NCBI GenBank assembly: GCA_025453735.1
Contig: JALOPY010000037.1
Coordinates: forward strand, 1-10,640
Reading direction: 5' to 3'
From: a bacterium
GTDB taxonomy: Bacteria > Zhuqueibacterota > Zhuqueibacteria > Thermofontimicrobiales > Thermofontimicrobiaceae
Length of the DNA: 10,640 nucleotides
Shown: piece by piece, positions 1 through 7,057 of the stretch
How the letters are laid out: the number at the start of each line of letters is the position of its first letter
Position numbering within the stretch: the stretch's first letter is position 1
Translations under genes and position numbers: made by a program
Notes under the pieces: model-generated
Database searches by the model: none
What the model was told of the DNA's origin: nothing
Seen by the model: the letters and a program-made list of their open reading frames with translations, nothing else

Positions 1-557
1 CTGTTTATGCCTGATCCGACAACAACGATTCTATCCTCAGGAATATGATAATCTTCTACAAAAGATGATTTTACCAGGGGATGAAATGCAAAAATTTTAT
101 CCGCCCGAAGGAATGCTTTGGTTTCCATTCGGTACCATTTTGTCGTTTCTGCCGGAGCGCTTTTCAGCGCCCATTTATCCCAGAGTCTGTCTGTCATTCT
201 CTGGGTCAAATCGGTGTAAATGAAATACGGTCGTGAATATGGATTCTCGGTAATGCTAAATTTGCATTGCGTTTGAAATATCATATCATAATCAGTTCGG
301 GATCGAATGAAAGTGTTGCAATAGTTCGTCATGCTGGAAAAAGCATAACTGTTTTTGCTATACGACTGCTTCCAAAATCTTCCCGAATGAATGAGCGTGT
401 GGATAAAATTCCGCAAAGGAGAAATTTGCAAGCGTCGCCGTCGCAGCACGTTTCCTGCATCGACGTTGTGAACGATTGTATGCGCACGACTCATCGATTG
501 AGATAAGTAGTAATTTAAATTTGAGAAACTTCCAGCGCGTAAAAACAAAATATTCAT
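1..557 (-). CDS. GT4-like glycosyltransferase, N-terminal part (3' end beyond window)
   Basis: Reading the minus strand from ATG at 557-555 gives an uninterrupted 185-codon frame that runs off the window at position 1. The product begins MNILFLRAG, a typical first Rossmann strand and loop of GT-B glycosyltransferases. Near the visible end it has the acceptor-domain signature: a stretch around residues 139-166 (KWYRMETKAFLRADKIFAFH) followed by EDYHIPEDRIVVVGSGIN at 168-185, the usual sequence just before the donor-sugar domain of GT4-like enzymes. The donor-binding half lies outside. Such enzymes add one sugar to a lipid-linked oligosaccharide on the cytoplasmic face; donor and acceptor cannot be told from this half. 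The start is moderately sure: an in-frame GTG directly precedes the ATG, two stops (TGA TAA) lie about 85 bases upstream, and no strong Shine-Dalgarno is visible. It lies 101 bases after the DUF354 gene on the same strand with no terminator between, so co-transcription is likely. Confidence 0.85.
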   Translation of the reverse strand, partial: MNILFLRAGSFSNLNYYLSQSMSRAHTIVHNVDAGNVLRRRRLQISPLRNFIHTLIHSGRFWKQSYSKNSYAFSSMTNYCNTFIRSRTDYDMIFQTQCKFSITENPYSRPYFIYTDLTQRMTDRLWDKWALKSAPAETTKWYRMETKAFLRADKIFAFHPLVKSSFVEDYHIPEDRIVVVGSGIN

Positions 558-658
558 CACCCAAGCCCGATATTCTTTTGGTAATTCATGTGGAAAACGA
601 CAGGGATTCCTAAAATTATCTAATGTAGTTAAGATTATTTCTTATCACTGAAAATGGC
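558..658. other. Short intergenic spacer between two glycosyltransferase-type genes
   Basis: About 100 AT-rich bases separate the stop of the DUF354 gene (659) from the start of the GT4-like gene (557). I see no stem with a U-run and no good promoter on the minus strand, so read-through transcription is the simplest reading. A ten-codon frame starting near 590 ends in a TGA that overlaps the ATG at 557, but nothing else supports it as a gene. Confidence 0.4.
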
Positions 659-1720
659 TTAATTCACGTTAGAGTTCATTGCAGCCGTCTCGATAATCTT
701 ATCAGCCAAAAAGCTTATCAACTCTTTGTTCTCGATCTTTGGAAGTTTTTCGTCGTATTTTCTTTTCATCAAGTGAATTGACTTCAAATCTTCAATGGTT
801 TTAATAGATTTTAATCGTCCTGTTTTTTGCAAGTGACGATCCACCGCACCTAATTTTCCGCCAAAGATCGAATAAACAGGAACTCCCAAAACAGCAGCCT
901 CTCGATTCATCGTTCCGCCGCCACTAATTACCAGATCCGAATTCCAAATTAGGGATAAACCATTGATTGCATGATCTGGGAAAATTATATTTTTCGTTTT
1001 ACAGTTTCTTTGAATAAATTTGTTGATTTCCTGTTGCTGTAATTTGTTGCGGGATAATATGACAATAGTTGTGTCAGAAATGGCTGAAAAATGTTTTAAC
1101 GCCTCATAAAACATTGTCTCGCTTCCGTCCTCCTGATGATAATAATGCGCTTCAACCGCAGGAGGACGCATGGTAATTAGAATTTTCTCAGGATCGATAT
1201 CCAATCCATTAAATGAGGTATTCTGATTTAATAATTCGCCCACATAGATATTCTCTTTGATGCCCTGGTAATGAACAATTTTGCCAGGACAAATTTTATG
1301 ATCCAAAATTTCCTGGGAAATAACTTCTGGAACTGCCAACAAATCAATGTAATGATGGATCACGGATAGACTGGCGTGTTCATAGTCCCACATCACAAAC
1401 GCCGGAATTTTTAATAGCCCCGCAGCCATAATTTGACTGCGCGAGCCATGCGAAACCGCGACGGAAATTCCTTTGTTGCGCACAAATAACATCAATCGTC
1501 CGATACGACTGATATGCCCGAGCAATTTCATGATTGTTTTTTTGCCGTGATGGCGGCTTATTCTATTCACCTGCAACTGAAACACGCGCGCAAGCTCCAA
1601 TGTCTGCGAACAATCTCTTGCCGTCAAAATCACTAGATGATCCCTGCGCTGCAACTCCTCAATTATTGGTTTCAATATTAGAACATGGGGAGAATTTTCA
1701 AAATCGATCCATATTTGCAT
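659..1720 (-). CDS. DUF354-family glycosyltransferase-like protein
   Basis: The 353-residue product matches the pattern of the DUF354 family, which shares the GT-B fold of MurG, LpxB and UDP-GlcNAc 2-epimerase. Seen in sequence: an N-terminal IWIDFENSPHVLILKPII segment (residues 3-20), then HLVILTARD (28-36), a middle SHGSRSQIMAAGLLKIPAF stretch (90-108), and near the C-terminus the nucleotide-sugar-site-like SGGGTMNREAAVLGVPVYSI (266-285) followed by FGGKLGAVDRHL. There is no signal peptide or clear membrane helix, so it should act in the cytoplasm. Members often sit in surface-polysaccharide clusters, but the reaction is not established for the family; transfer of a sugar, or epimerase-like chemistry, is inference. 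The length is normal. ATG at 1720 is preceded by an AGGGA-like Shine-Dalgarno about 12 bases upstream. It lies after the terminator at 1784-1813, so it probably starts a second transcript with the GT4-like gene. Confidence 0.85.
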   Translation of the reverse strand: MQIWIDFENSPHVLILKPIIEELQRRDHLVILTARDCSQTLELARVFQLQVNRISRHHGKKTIMKLLGHISRIGRLMLFVRNKGISVAVSHGSRSQIMAAGLLKIPAFVMWDYEHASLSVIHHYIDLLAVPEVISQEILDHKICPGKIVHYQGIKENIYVGELLNQNTSFNGLDIDPEKILITMRPPAVEAHYYHQEDGSETMFYEALKHFSAISDTTIVILSRNKLQQQEINKFIQRNCKTKNIIFPDHAINGLSLIWNSDLVISGGGTMNREAAVLGVPVYSIFGGKLGAVDRHLQKTGRLKSIKTIEDLKSIHLMKRKYDEKLPKIENKELISFLADKIIETAAMNSNVN

Positions 1721-1783
1721 CCGTTATATCCGTCCCTATTTGTAGTATGAAAAATTCTCGGTCGATTATTAAATTATTAAAAA
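1721..1783 (-). promoter_or_regulatory. Probable promoter-bearing leader of the DUF354 gene
   Basis: These 63 AT-rich bases lie between the intrinsic terminator and the DUF354 start. If the terminator is efficient, a promoter must be here. On the minus strand there are several TAATAAT and CATACTACAAAT-like stretches, but no -35/-10 pair with good spacing that I would defend, so this is placement by context only. Read-through of the terminator is the alternative. Confidence 0.25.
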
Positions 1784-1813
1784 AAAAGAAGTGAAGTAAA
1801 TACCACTTCTTTT
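1779..1813 (-). terminator. Rho-independent terminator of the polysaccharide operon
   Basis: A perfect 10-bp inverted repeat, AAAAGAAGTG at 1784-1793 and CACTTCTTTT at 1804-1813, flanks a 10-base loop. Read on the minus strand the stem is followed by a run of T (complement of the A-run at 1779-1787), the classic intrinsic terminator form. It begins 38 bases after the stop codon of the sugar transferase at 1852. The stem is only modestly GC-rich. The flanking A and T runs could also let it act weakly on the plus strand, but no plus-strand gene needs it. Confidence 0.8.
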
Positions 1814-1851
1814 GCAGAAAATAACAACCAGCATCTCTTTGATAGAGCGAC

Positions 1852-3207
1852 TTAATACGCCCCTTTCATTCGTAATACACTCCCCACTGTTCTGAACAGA
1901 ATGTGCAAATCCAGCCAAATCGACCAGTGTTTTACATAAGCCAGGTCGAGCCGCACCATTTCATTGAAAGTCGTGCTGCTGCGTCCATAGATCTGCCATA
2001 ATCCAGTAATTCCCGGCTTAACTGTCAGGTAACGACGCTTATGCCATAAATCATAAATATCCACCTCGTATTGCAACGGCGGACGTGGACCAACCAGACT
2101 CATATCGCCCTTCAGGACATTGAACAACTGAGTAATTTCATCAACGCTCAGCCGACGCAGGTACTTTCCGATTGGAGTGATGCGTGGATCATTTTTTAAT
2201 TTGAAAATAGTATTGCGAGGACCTTCATTACGTTGGTTTGTATTCGTGATATAATTGGTAATATAGTTTCTATGAACCTGGTCATCCCTGAGTTGGTACA
2301 TGGTTCGAAATTTATACATGAGAAATTTTTTGCCCATATATCCAATTCGTTCCTGCTTAAAAAATATCGGACCTTTCGATGTGAGTTTGATCAAAATACA
2401 GATCAATAAGATAATCGGTGAGGCAATAATAATTCCGATTGAAGATAACACAACATCCAGACAGCGCTTTAACAGCACTTGCCAATTTTTCGTGAGATCA
2501 GAAAGCGCCTCGTTTAACACACAAAATGGATTGGCAAAAGCGATACTGCCATTTGAATTCATTCGAAAATAATCTTTTTTATCAAAGCCATTGGAACCAT
2601 TGCAATAAAAATAGGATGATTTGACATCCCTCACTTTCTTTTCCAACTCAATTGTCGAGGATGAGTTATCAAAAATCCTGTCATTGATAAATTTGTTGAT
2701 TTCAAATTCCTGCGATGGATATGAATACGGGTAAAACATGACATTCTGAAAAATGGCTTGAAGCGATCGGTCTCCAAGATTATTAAGGATTTCTTTAATT
2801 CTATTCATAACGATCTGGCTGCCATCGCTTGCCGTATCCGGCAGCAAGATGGCTAATTTTAGCGGAAAATATTTCACGACCGCGTCGGTTTCCCGCAATA
2901 TCAATTTCACTGTCGAAAAAAGTGTTTCTTCAGCTTTAAGAAATTGCTTCTCATTCCTGTTGGGAAGTCGTTTATTTTCAAAAGAATCCAGATCGATTAC
3001 AATGATAGAGAATTCATAATCTCCTCGTTCAGATCGTCGCCTCTCAATCAGGAACCGCCGGTAAAAATATTCAATTGATTCAAAATAGCCATTTGTCGTT
3101 TTTAAGCTTCCGTTACCAGGTTTTTGAATTCCAAAACCCAACTTCTTTTTTGTGAAGCTCTTGAGCATGGTATTAAAATCATTTTTTGCTTTTTTTCTGT
3201 TTGTCAC
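1852..3207 (-). CDS. Initiating sugar-phosphate transferase (PGT/WcaJ type) with N-terminal GGDEF-like domain
   Basis: 451 residues. The C-terminal half (about 245-448) is a bacterial sugar transferase: it moves a sugar-1-phosphate from a nucleotide sugar to undecaprenyl phosphate, the first membrane step of polysaccharide assembly. Visible signatures are the KRCLDVVLS start (247-255), one hydrophobic segment (about 253-274) with the Ser-Pro pair (263-264) expected of a re-entrant membrane helix, KFRTM (299-303), DPRITPIGKYLRR (340-352), the Asp-Glu dyad D356-E357 in SVDEITQLFNVLKGDMS, VGPRP (372-376) and KPGITGLWQIYGRS (397-410). The N-terminal half lacks the four-helix membrane region of WcaJ/WbaP. 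Instead residues about 41-175 resemble a degenerate GGDEF domain (FSIIVIDLDSF, then ILRETDAVVKYFPLKLAILLPDT), with the GGDEF loop lost. The sugar cannot be named. It is the last gene of the operon, 155 bases after the tyrosine-kinase gene, and has a GTG start. Confidence 0.93.
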   Translation of the reverse strand: MTNRKKAKNDFNTMLKSFTKKKLGFGIQKPGNGSLKTTNGYFESIEYFYRRFLIERRRSERGDYEFSIIVIDLDSFENKRLPNRNEKQFLKAEETLFSTVKLILRETDAVVKYFPLKLAILLPDTASDGSQIVMNRIKEILNNLGDRSLQAIFQNVMFYPYSYPSQEFEINKFINDRIFDNSSSTIELEKKVRDVKSSYFYCNGSNGFDKKDYFRMNSNGSIAFANPFCVLNEALSDLTKNWQVLLKRCLDVVLSSIGIIIASPIILLICILIKLTSKGPIFFKQERIGYMGKKFLMYKFRTMYQLRDDQVHRNYITNYITNTNQRNEGPRNTIFKLKNDPRITPIGKYLRRLSVDEITQLFNVLKGDMSLVGPRPPLQYEVDIYDLWHKRRYLTVKPGITGLWQIYGRSSTTFNEMVRLDLAYVKHWSIWLDLHILFRTVGSVLRMKGAY

Positions 3208-3362
3208 AATTCAAATGCCCCCTCAACTAAATTTCATCAATAGATGAATTAATACTTCCCAATCATCATGAAAACTTTTATAATTGCGATTACTCAGTGA
3301 CAAATAATTCAATTGTTCACAAGTTCAGCTTTTTCTTCAATCTCTTTCACTCAAGAAAAATT
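3208..3362 (-). other. 155-base intra-operon spacer, possible internal promoter
   Basis: This spacer is much longer than the other gaps in the operon (15-31 bases). On the minus strand there is a TTGTCA box (3298-3303) and a TATAAA box (3277-3282) 15 bases apart, which could be a sub-optimal internal promoter. A short AT-rich hairpin (TTCATC at 3233-3238 with GATGAA at 3243-3248) sits nearer the gene; it has no U-run, so it is not a terminator. The promoter reading is weak, as sigma-factor consensus differs across the FCB group. Confidence 0.25.
3218..3224 (-). promoter_or_regulatory. Ribosome binding site fixing the GTG start of the sugar transferase
   Basis: On the minus strand GAGGGGG lies 10 bases before GTG at 3207-3205. 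An in-frame TGA lies two codons before this GTG, so no longer form is possible, and the next in-frame ATG is 13 codons later without a comparable site. This supports GTG as the real start. Confidence 0.6.
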
Positions 3363-5735
3363 TTAGGTACTGGCAGCATAGTATTTTTTATAAGAATGGG
3401 GAATTATATCTTCGACAGCTTGATTCAAAACAACACCCCAAATTTTTGATCTACCTTTTTCAAGCAGCTCGATCGCCCGATTGATGGTTCGCTGGTGCGT
3501 TTTCCCTGCGGTACAAACAATCAAAACACCATCAACCAGCGACGCAAGCACCGATGTGTCGGTGACAACGAGAACAGGCGGACAATCAAAATAAACCACA
3601 TCATATTTTTTCTTCAGCAATGAAATAAACGTGTGCATAATTCTTGAGCCAAGAATTTCTGAAGTGTTGGATACCGATCCCCCAGAAGTTAAAAGGGACA
3701 GATGCTCGACCCCAACAACCGTTTTCACAAATCCAGCAATTTCCGAATAGAGACCGGAAAGACTTTCAAAGTCAAATCGGTGCTCCGGCATTAAAAAATT
3801 ATACGCTTCTTTTTCGTTCGATCGGTCTTCAGGATTCAAAGCTGAAGCATCATTTGAGTATAACAAATTTTCCCATTCATATTTTTTAGCCAGAGCCAGA
3901 TGTTCCTTCATATATTTTTGGAAGCGATCCGATAGCAATATATCAACCAGTCCCGGCTCTCGATCAATTCGAAACACTTTATGAAGATTGGGACGTCGCA
4001 AATCGGCATCCACCAGCAGCGTTTCATAGCCAAGCTGGGCAGTCGTTATCGCCAGATTGATCGCGGTCGTGGACTTTCCTTCCCCTGGCTCCGAACTGGT
4101 TATTAGCACCGCGTTCGATCGAAAATCAGAAGAAGAAAATTGCAGGTTGGTCCTTAGCATACGAAATGCTTCTGCTGCTCGAGATTTGCCATCGTATAGC
4201 GTGATCATCTGATTGATCTGATCCCGGTCGGGTCGTTTCTCAACATCGATCGAACTGATATTGCCATTCACATTTGCTTTGATTTTTGGAATTATCCCCA
4301 GCACAGAAAGATCAGTCAGTCGCTCAACATCATGACTTGTTTTCAGACTGGTATCAAAAGATTCCAGCACGAAAACCATAATACTTCCAATAATGAAACC
4401 AATTATCATGCCGACCATCAAATTCATGGTTTTGCGGGGACGAATTGGATTATTAGGCAATGCTGGTGGATCAATGATCCGGATATTCCCCGTGTTTTGC
4501 GCCTCAACAATGCGAGTTCGTTCCCGTTCTTCGAGCAACATGGTGTAAATTTTCTCATTGGTATTAAGGTCGCGAATTAATCTCGCAAGCTGCAACTCCA
4601 GATCAGGCAGCATCTGAAGCTTTTTGTTGTAATCATTAAGAATGCGATTCAGCGTGCTCACCTGGGCTTCATAGGCTTTTAAGCTCGCTTCCAGAGTGAT
4701 CGCTTCTTGCAAAAAATCTTTTAACTGCGAAAGCGGATCAACGAATTTGCCTTTCTGAATTAGCTCATGGGTTTCGTTGGAAAGACTTTCCCTGGTTTGC
4801 GAAATTTCCTCGGCTAATTTCTCTAACTTGGGATGCTGAATCGAGTATCCTTTCATCATCAGGTCGGTTCGCTGCAGCTCCAGGTCAACCAACTTGTTTT
4901 TCAATTTTTCAAGCCGGGGACTGATTGTTTCAACGACATTGGGAATCAGGTCTTTTTGCTCAGAACTGATTTTTTGCTGAATGAATTCAAGTCGCTGCTG
5001 AGTGCCTTGCTTATTCGATCTTGCCGAAGTTAATAGCACTTCTGCTTCGGTTATTTGCCGCAATAGCTCATCTGTTTCCTGATCCAACGAACTGATCTGG
5101 TGATGCTCTTTGAAATCGCGCAGACTCTTTTCGGTTGAATCAAGCTGGATTTTGAATACCAGCAATTGATCTTCAATTAATTGTCGCGCGCTGCTGATGT
5201 TCTGTTTTCGTTTGGCAAGAGCCCTTCGCTCCACAGCCTCAAGAATCGTCCGGGCAACATGATACGCCGCTTCCGCATCTTCATGGATATAACTGATCTT
5301 TATGACATTCGAATTGTTATCAGGCAAGAAAACTTCCGTATTTCTTTTAATCGCATAGCTCAAAAAACCTGATTTTGAAGCTTCATCACTTATTTTGTCA
5401 GGAATTTTAAACCTTTTTTTTATGTCCTCGGAAAGATTTTTTGCAACCTCATCGAAGAATTGCCGGCTTTTGATCTCTTCAATTTGATTCGAAAGTAATG
5501 TCTCTCTTCTTTGCTGCGGTTGATAGAATTCAGAATTGGGAATTGGTTGTATTAGCTCTTCATACATGATTGATAATTCTGTATAAAAGAGCGAGGGAGC
5601 AATTCGATTATAGATCACTATAACGACCAGCACACCAAGGAGAAAGAAACCTAACAACCAAATCCTTTTACGAAACACAGCTAGTATGTCGTAAATATCT
5701 CTAGATTTTTTTTCTGCTTGTGCCATGATTTCCAT
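3363..5735 (-). CDS. Wzc-like polysaccharide co-polymerase / bacterial tyrosine kinase
   Basis: 790 residues with the full inner-membrane Wzc architecture: TM1 about 26-43, a Wzz-type periplasmic domain, a long coiled-coil region (about 180-370), the GNVR-type segment (about 375-412) and Pro-rich PNNPIRPRK (427-435), TM2 about 437-457, then a cytoplasmic BY-kinase. Kinase motifs are complete: Walker A SSEPGEGKST (547-556), Walker A' LLVDADLRRP (573-582), Walker B-like VVYFDCPPVL (713-722). The C-terminal tail holds three tyrosines (Y782, Y785, Y786), a short autophosphorylation cluster. Family role: chain-length control and export through cycles of oligomerisation and tyrosine phosphorylation, normally with an outer-membrane Wza and a Wzb phosphatase, neither seen here. 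Odd: about 78 residues separate GLVDIL (595-600) from LSLLTSGG (679-686), where about 20-25 are usual. The start is 5735 or 5726 (fourth codon); the second ATG has GGATGGA just upstream, the first has no clear ribosome site. Confidence 0.95.
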   Translation of the reverse strand: MEIMAQAEKKSRDIYDILAVFRKRIWLLGFFLLGVLVVIVIYNRIAPSLFYTELSIMYEELIQPIPNSEFYQPQQRRETLLSNQIEEIKSRQFFDEVAKNLSEDIKKRFKIPDKISDEASKSGFLSYAIKRNTEVFLPDNNSNVIKISYIHEDAEAAYHVARTILEAVERRALAKRKQNISSARQLIEDQLLVFKIQLDSTEKSLRDFKEHHQISSLDQETDELLRQITEAEVLLTSARSNKQGTQQRLEFIQQKISSEQKDLIPNVVETISPRLEKLKNKLVDLELQRTDLMMKGYSIQHPKLEKLAEEISQTRESLSNETHELIQKGKFVDPLSQLKDFLQEAITLEASLKAYEAQVSTLNRILNDYNKKLQMLPDLELQLARLIRDLNTNEKIYTMLLEERERTRIVEAQNTGNIRIIDPPALPNNPIRPRKTMNLMVGMIIGFIIGSIMVFVLESFDTSLKTSHDVERLTDLSVLGIIPKIKANVNGNISSIDVEKRPDRDQINQMITLYDGKSRAAEAFRMLRTNLQFSSSDFRSNAVLITSSEPGEGKSTTAINLAITTAQLGYETLLVDADLRRPNLHKVFRIDREPGLVDILLSDRFQKYMKEHLALAKKYEWENLLYSNDASALNPEDRSNEKEAYNFLMPEHRFDFESLSGLYSEIAGFVKTVVGVEHLSLLTSGGSVSNTSEILGSRIMHTFISLLKKKYDVVYFDCPPVLVVTDTSVLASLVDGVLIVCTAGKTHQRTINRAIELLEKGRSKIWGVVLNQAVEDIIPHSYKKYYAAST

Positions 5736-5766
5736 CCAAATTTAATTAGGGGGAATTAGTAGATTG

Positions 5767-6354
5767 TTATTCAATTCGACTATACCAATACCAGACCTGT
5801 GCAATGATAGCGACTTGAGACGCCACTCGAATGAAGGTCTGCCATCGGTACCAGACATTTCTTCTCACATGAATTACATCGCCTGGCATTAGCCTTGGTA
5901 AATATTTTGACTTTCCGCTTTTTAAATATCTATTAATATCAATTTCTGCTCTTCCTGTTTTATGCAGTTGTTCACTGTCCTCAAGGATAAATTTTTCTGA
6001 CGGTTGTCCGAGGAAAGTGCTGTCTGGCAATGAGAAATGCCGAGGGTCTGATCGGGAGGATTGCGCCGGACTACTGAATAGTGATACTTTTGACAGGTTT
6101 GAATATTCGGACGGACCTCCTGCTTTAGATATCAATTCCATGATATTCGTTCCATCAGGAACTCGTTTTTCACCCGGGCTTTTGACTTCTCCCCAGATGT
6201 GAACAATTATTTCCAGGTTTTGCTCTTCACCGATGAGATAGCTTTCCTTAGATGTTTGATTGATTGCTTCTTTTTTTTCTTGAGCAAATCCATAAATTGA
6301 AAATAAAATAATAAGTATTCCCCCACCCAAAATTGAGAGAGCTTGTCGTTTCAT
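5767..6354 (-). CDS. Small SLBB-domain protein, polysaccharide-export type
   Basis: 195 residues. A signal peptide covers about residues 1-24 (MKRQ, hydrophobic core, cleavage after GFA), so the protein is exported. Residues about 47-93 form one SLBB domain (VHIWGEVKSPGEKRVPDGTN, then ISKAGGPSEYSNLSKVSLF), the soluble ligand-binding beta-grasp found in Wza-type export proteins. After a low-complexity Ser/Pro linker comes LMPGDVIHVRR (155-165), the PGDVI motif that closes such domains, and then an aromatic, hydrophobic C-terminal segment (about 171-191, rich in Trp/Tyr) that may be a membrane anchor. It lacks the N-terminal poly-export domain of full Wza and is about half its length. It begins 15 bases after the acetyltransferase stop, with a strong GGAAGGG site (6361-6367) 6 bases before ATG, and ends 31 bases before the Wzc-like gene, so it probably works with that protein in the envelope. 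Its exact role is unknown. Confidence 0.85.
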   Translation of the reverse strand: MKRQALSILGGGILIILFSIYGFAQEKKEAINQTSKESYLIGEEQNLEIIVHIWGEVKSPGEKRVPDGTNIMELISKAGGPSEYSNLSKVSLFSSPAQSSRSDPRHFSLPDSTFLGQPSEKFILEDSEQLHKTGRAEIDINRYLKSGKSKYLPRLMPGDVIHVRRNVWYRWQTFIRVASQVAIIAQVWYWYSRIE

Positions 6355-6369
6355 TTACGACCCTTCCAT

Positions 6370-6849
6370 TTACTTATTAGCAATTTGTTTAATAATTTTT
6401 GCAGGACATCCTGCCACGATTGTATTGTCCGGCACATCTCGGGTGACAACACTGCCCGCGCCGACCATGGCATTCTCCCCAATCACAACACTCGATAAAA
6501 TTGTGGTTCCGGAGCCAATCGATGCTCCTTTCCTGATCAATGTGGTTTCCACTTTCCAGTCCTGCTCGGTTTGCAATTGCCCATCTTGATTGGTGGCGCG
6601 TGGAAATTTATCATTGATGAAAGTGACATTGTGCCCGACGAAAACATCATCCTCGATGGTCACTCCCTCGCAGATGAAAGTATGACTGGAAATTTTGCAA
6701 TTTGCGCCGATCCTGGCATTTTTTTGAATTTCGACAAACGAACCGATCTTGGAATTGTCACCAATCTTACACCCGTATAAATTCACAAAATGGAAAATTT
6801 TCACATTCTTTCCCAATTTCACATCATCAGCAATAATCTGGTAGGACAT
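6370..6849 (-). CDS. wbpD: WbpD/WlbB-type UDP-amino-sugar N-acetyltransferase
   Basis: 159 residues from the ATG chosen here. Almost the whole length is a left-handed beta-helix of hexapeptide repeats (for example KIGDNSKIGSFVEIQKNARIG and later GASIGSGTTI, VVIGENAMVGAGSVV), ending in the usual PAKIIKQ cap. The pattern KIFHFVNLYGCKIGD, SSHTFICEGVTIEDDVFVG, FINDKFPRATN and LQTEQDWKVE is that of the WbpD/WlbB group, which uses acetyl-CoA to acetylate the 3-amino group of UDP-2-acetamido-3-amino-2,3-dideoxyglucuronate, a step to 2,3-diacetamido-uronic acids of O-antigens. Close relatives (QdtC/FdtC-like) act on dTDP-3-amino sugars, so the substrate is not certain. The other pathway genes (WbpA, WbpB, WbpE type) are not in the window. 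It is the first gene of the operon. A longer form from GTG at 6861 is open, but that GTG lies inside the Shine-Dalgarno AAGGTGA. Confidence 0.88.
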   Translation of the reverse strand: MSYQIIADDVKLGKNVKIFHFVNLYGCKIGDNSKIGSFVEIQKNARIGANCKISSHTFICEGVTIEDDVFVGHNVTFINDKFPRATNQDGQLQTEQDWKVETTLIRKGASIGSGTTILSSVVIGENAMVGAGSVVTRDVPDNTIVAGCPAKIIKQIANK

Positions 6850-6857
6850 ATTTTGCT

Positions 6858-6864
6858 TCACCTT
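6858..6864 (-). promoter_or_regulatory. Ribosome binding site fixing the acetyltransferase start
   Basis: On the minus strand AAGGTGA lies 8 bases before ATG at 6849-6847, an ideal spacing. The alternative upstream GTG (6861-6859) is itself part of this site, so the four-residue-longer protein is unlikely. Confidence 0.75.
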
Positions 6865-7057
6865 TTCATTTTCGATCTTGAGTAAATTTCAATTAGAAAT
6901 AGCTTATATTTTGGTTGCCCGAAAAACTATTTTAACTTGAATCTTTGTATTTAAATAGACACTATGCCAGGAAATTGCGGATTTTTTTTTAGCCTCCGAC
7001 CCAATCTGCCGATTGGCTAAGCTTTCAAATTCCGCAAAATTGATAATTCACTAATAA
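6865..7057 (-). promoter_or_regulatory. Operon leader region, promoter expected, not resolved
   Basis: About 190 bases between the terminator of the giant secreted protein and the first gene of the polysaccharide operon. The operon promoter should be here. The part nearest the gene (6865-6960) is strongly AT-rich and contains a TATAAG box on the minus strand (about 6903-6908), but no convincing partner at the right spacing, so I do not place a transcription start. The far part holds the imperfect hairpin described separately. Confidence 0.35.
6975..7037. repeat. Imperfect long inverted repeat in the operon leader
   Basis: Outer arms TTGCGGA (6975-6981) and TCCGCAA (7031-7037) enclose a run of nine T (6982-6990), then an inner hairpin: TTAGCC (6989-6994) pairs with GGCTAA (7015-7020), and AATC (7003-7006) with GATT (7011-7014) around a TGCC loop, leaving an 8-base bulge; CCAATC/GATTGG is an alternative inner pairing. 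In neither direction is the stem directly followed by a T-run, so it is not a standard terminator. The inner part resembles the terminator at 7058-7089 (shared CCAAT, GATTGGC, then AAG/AAGG and CTTT, CAAA), so it may be an older copy. Function unknown. Confidence 0.5.

Noticed and set aside
267..506. Open frame on the plus strand (79 codons)
   Set aside because: It lies opposite the GT4-like gene, whose minus-strand frame gives a convincing glycosyltransferase sequence; this frame has no recognisable pattern.
358..564. Minus-strand open frame of 68 codons starting TTG
   Set aside because: It overlaps the GT4-like gene in another frame and has no domain pattern. The frame from ATG at 557 fits a known family all the way to the window edge.
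527..590. Ten-codon frame with TGA overlapping the ATG at 557, as a possible coupling leader peptide
   Set aside because: Too short, with no ribosome site and no attenuator structure; chance is a sufficient explanation.
2300..2572. Plus-strand open frames opposite the large genes (also 3644-3889, 4332-4580, 8082-8303, 9544-9738 and others)
   Set aside because: All lie within confidently assigned minus-strand genes, lack good ribosome sites and show no family features.
3297..3320. Imperfect palindrome GTGACAAAT / ATTGTTCAC as an operator
   Set aside because: Two of nine pairs fail and the DNA is AT-rich, so such matches are expected by chance; no regulator gene is nearby.
6859..6861. GTG start giving a four-residue-longer acetyltransferase
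   Set aside because: The GTG lies inside the AAGGTGA ribosome binding site of the ATG at 6849.
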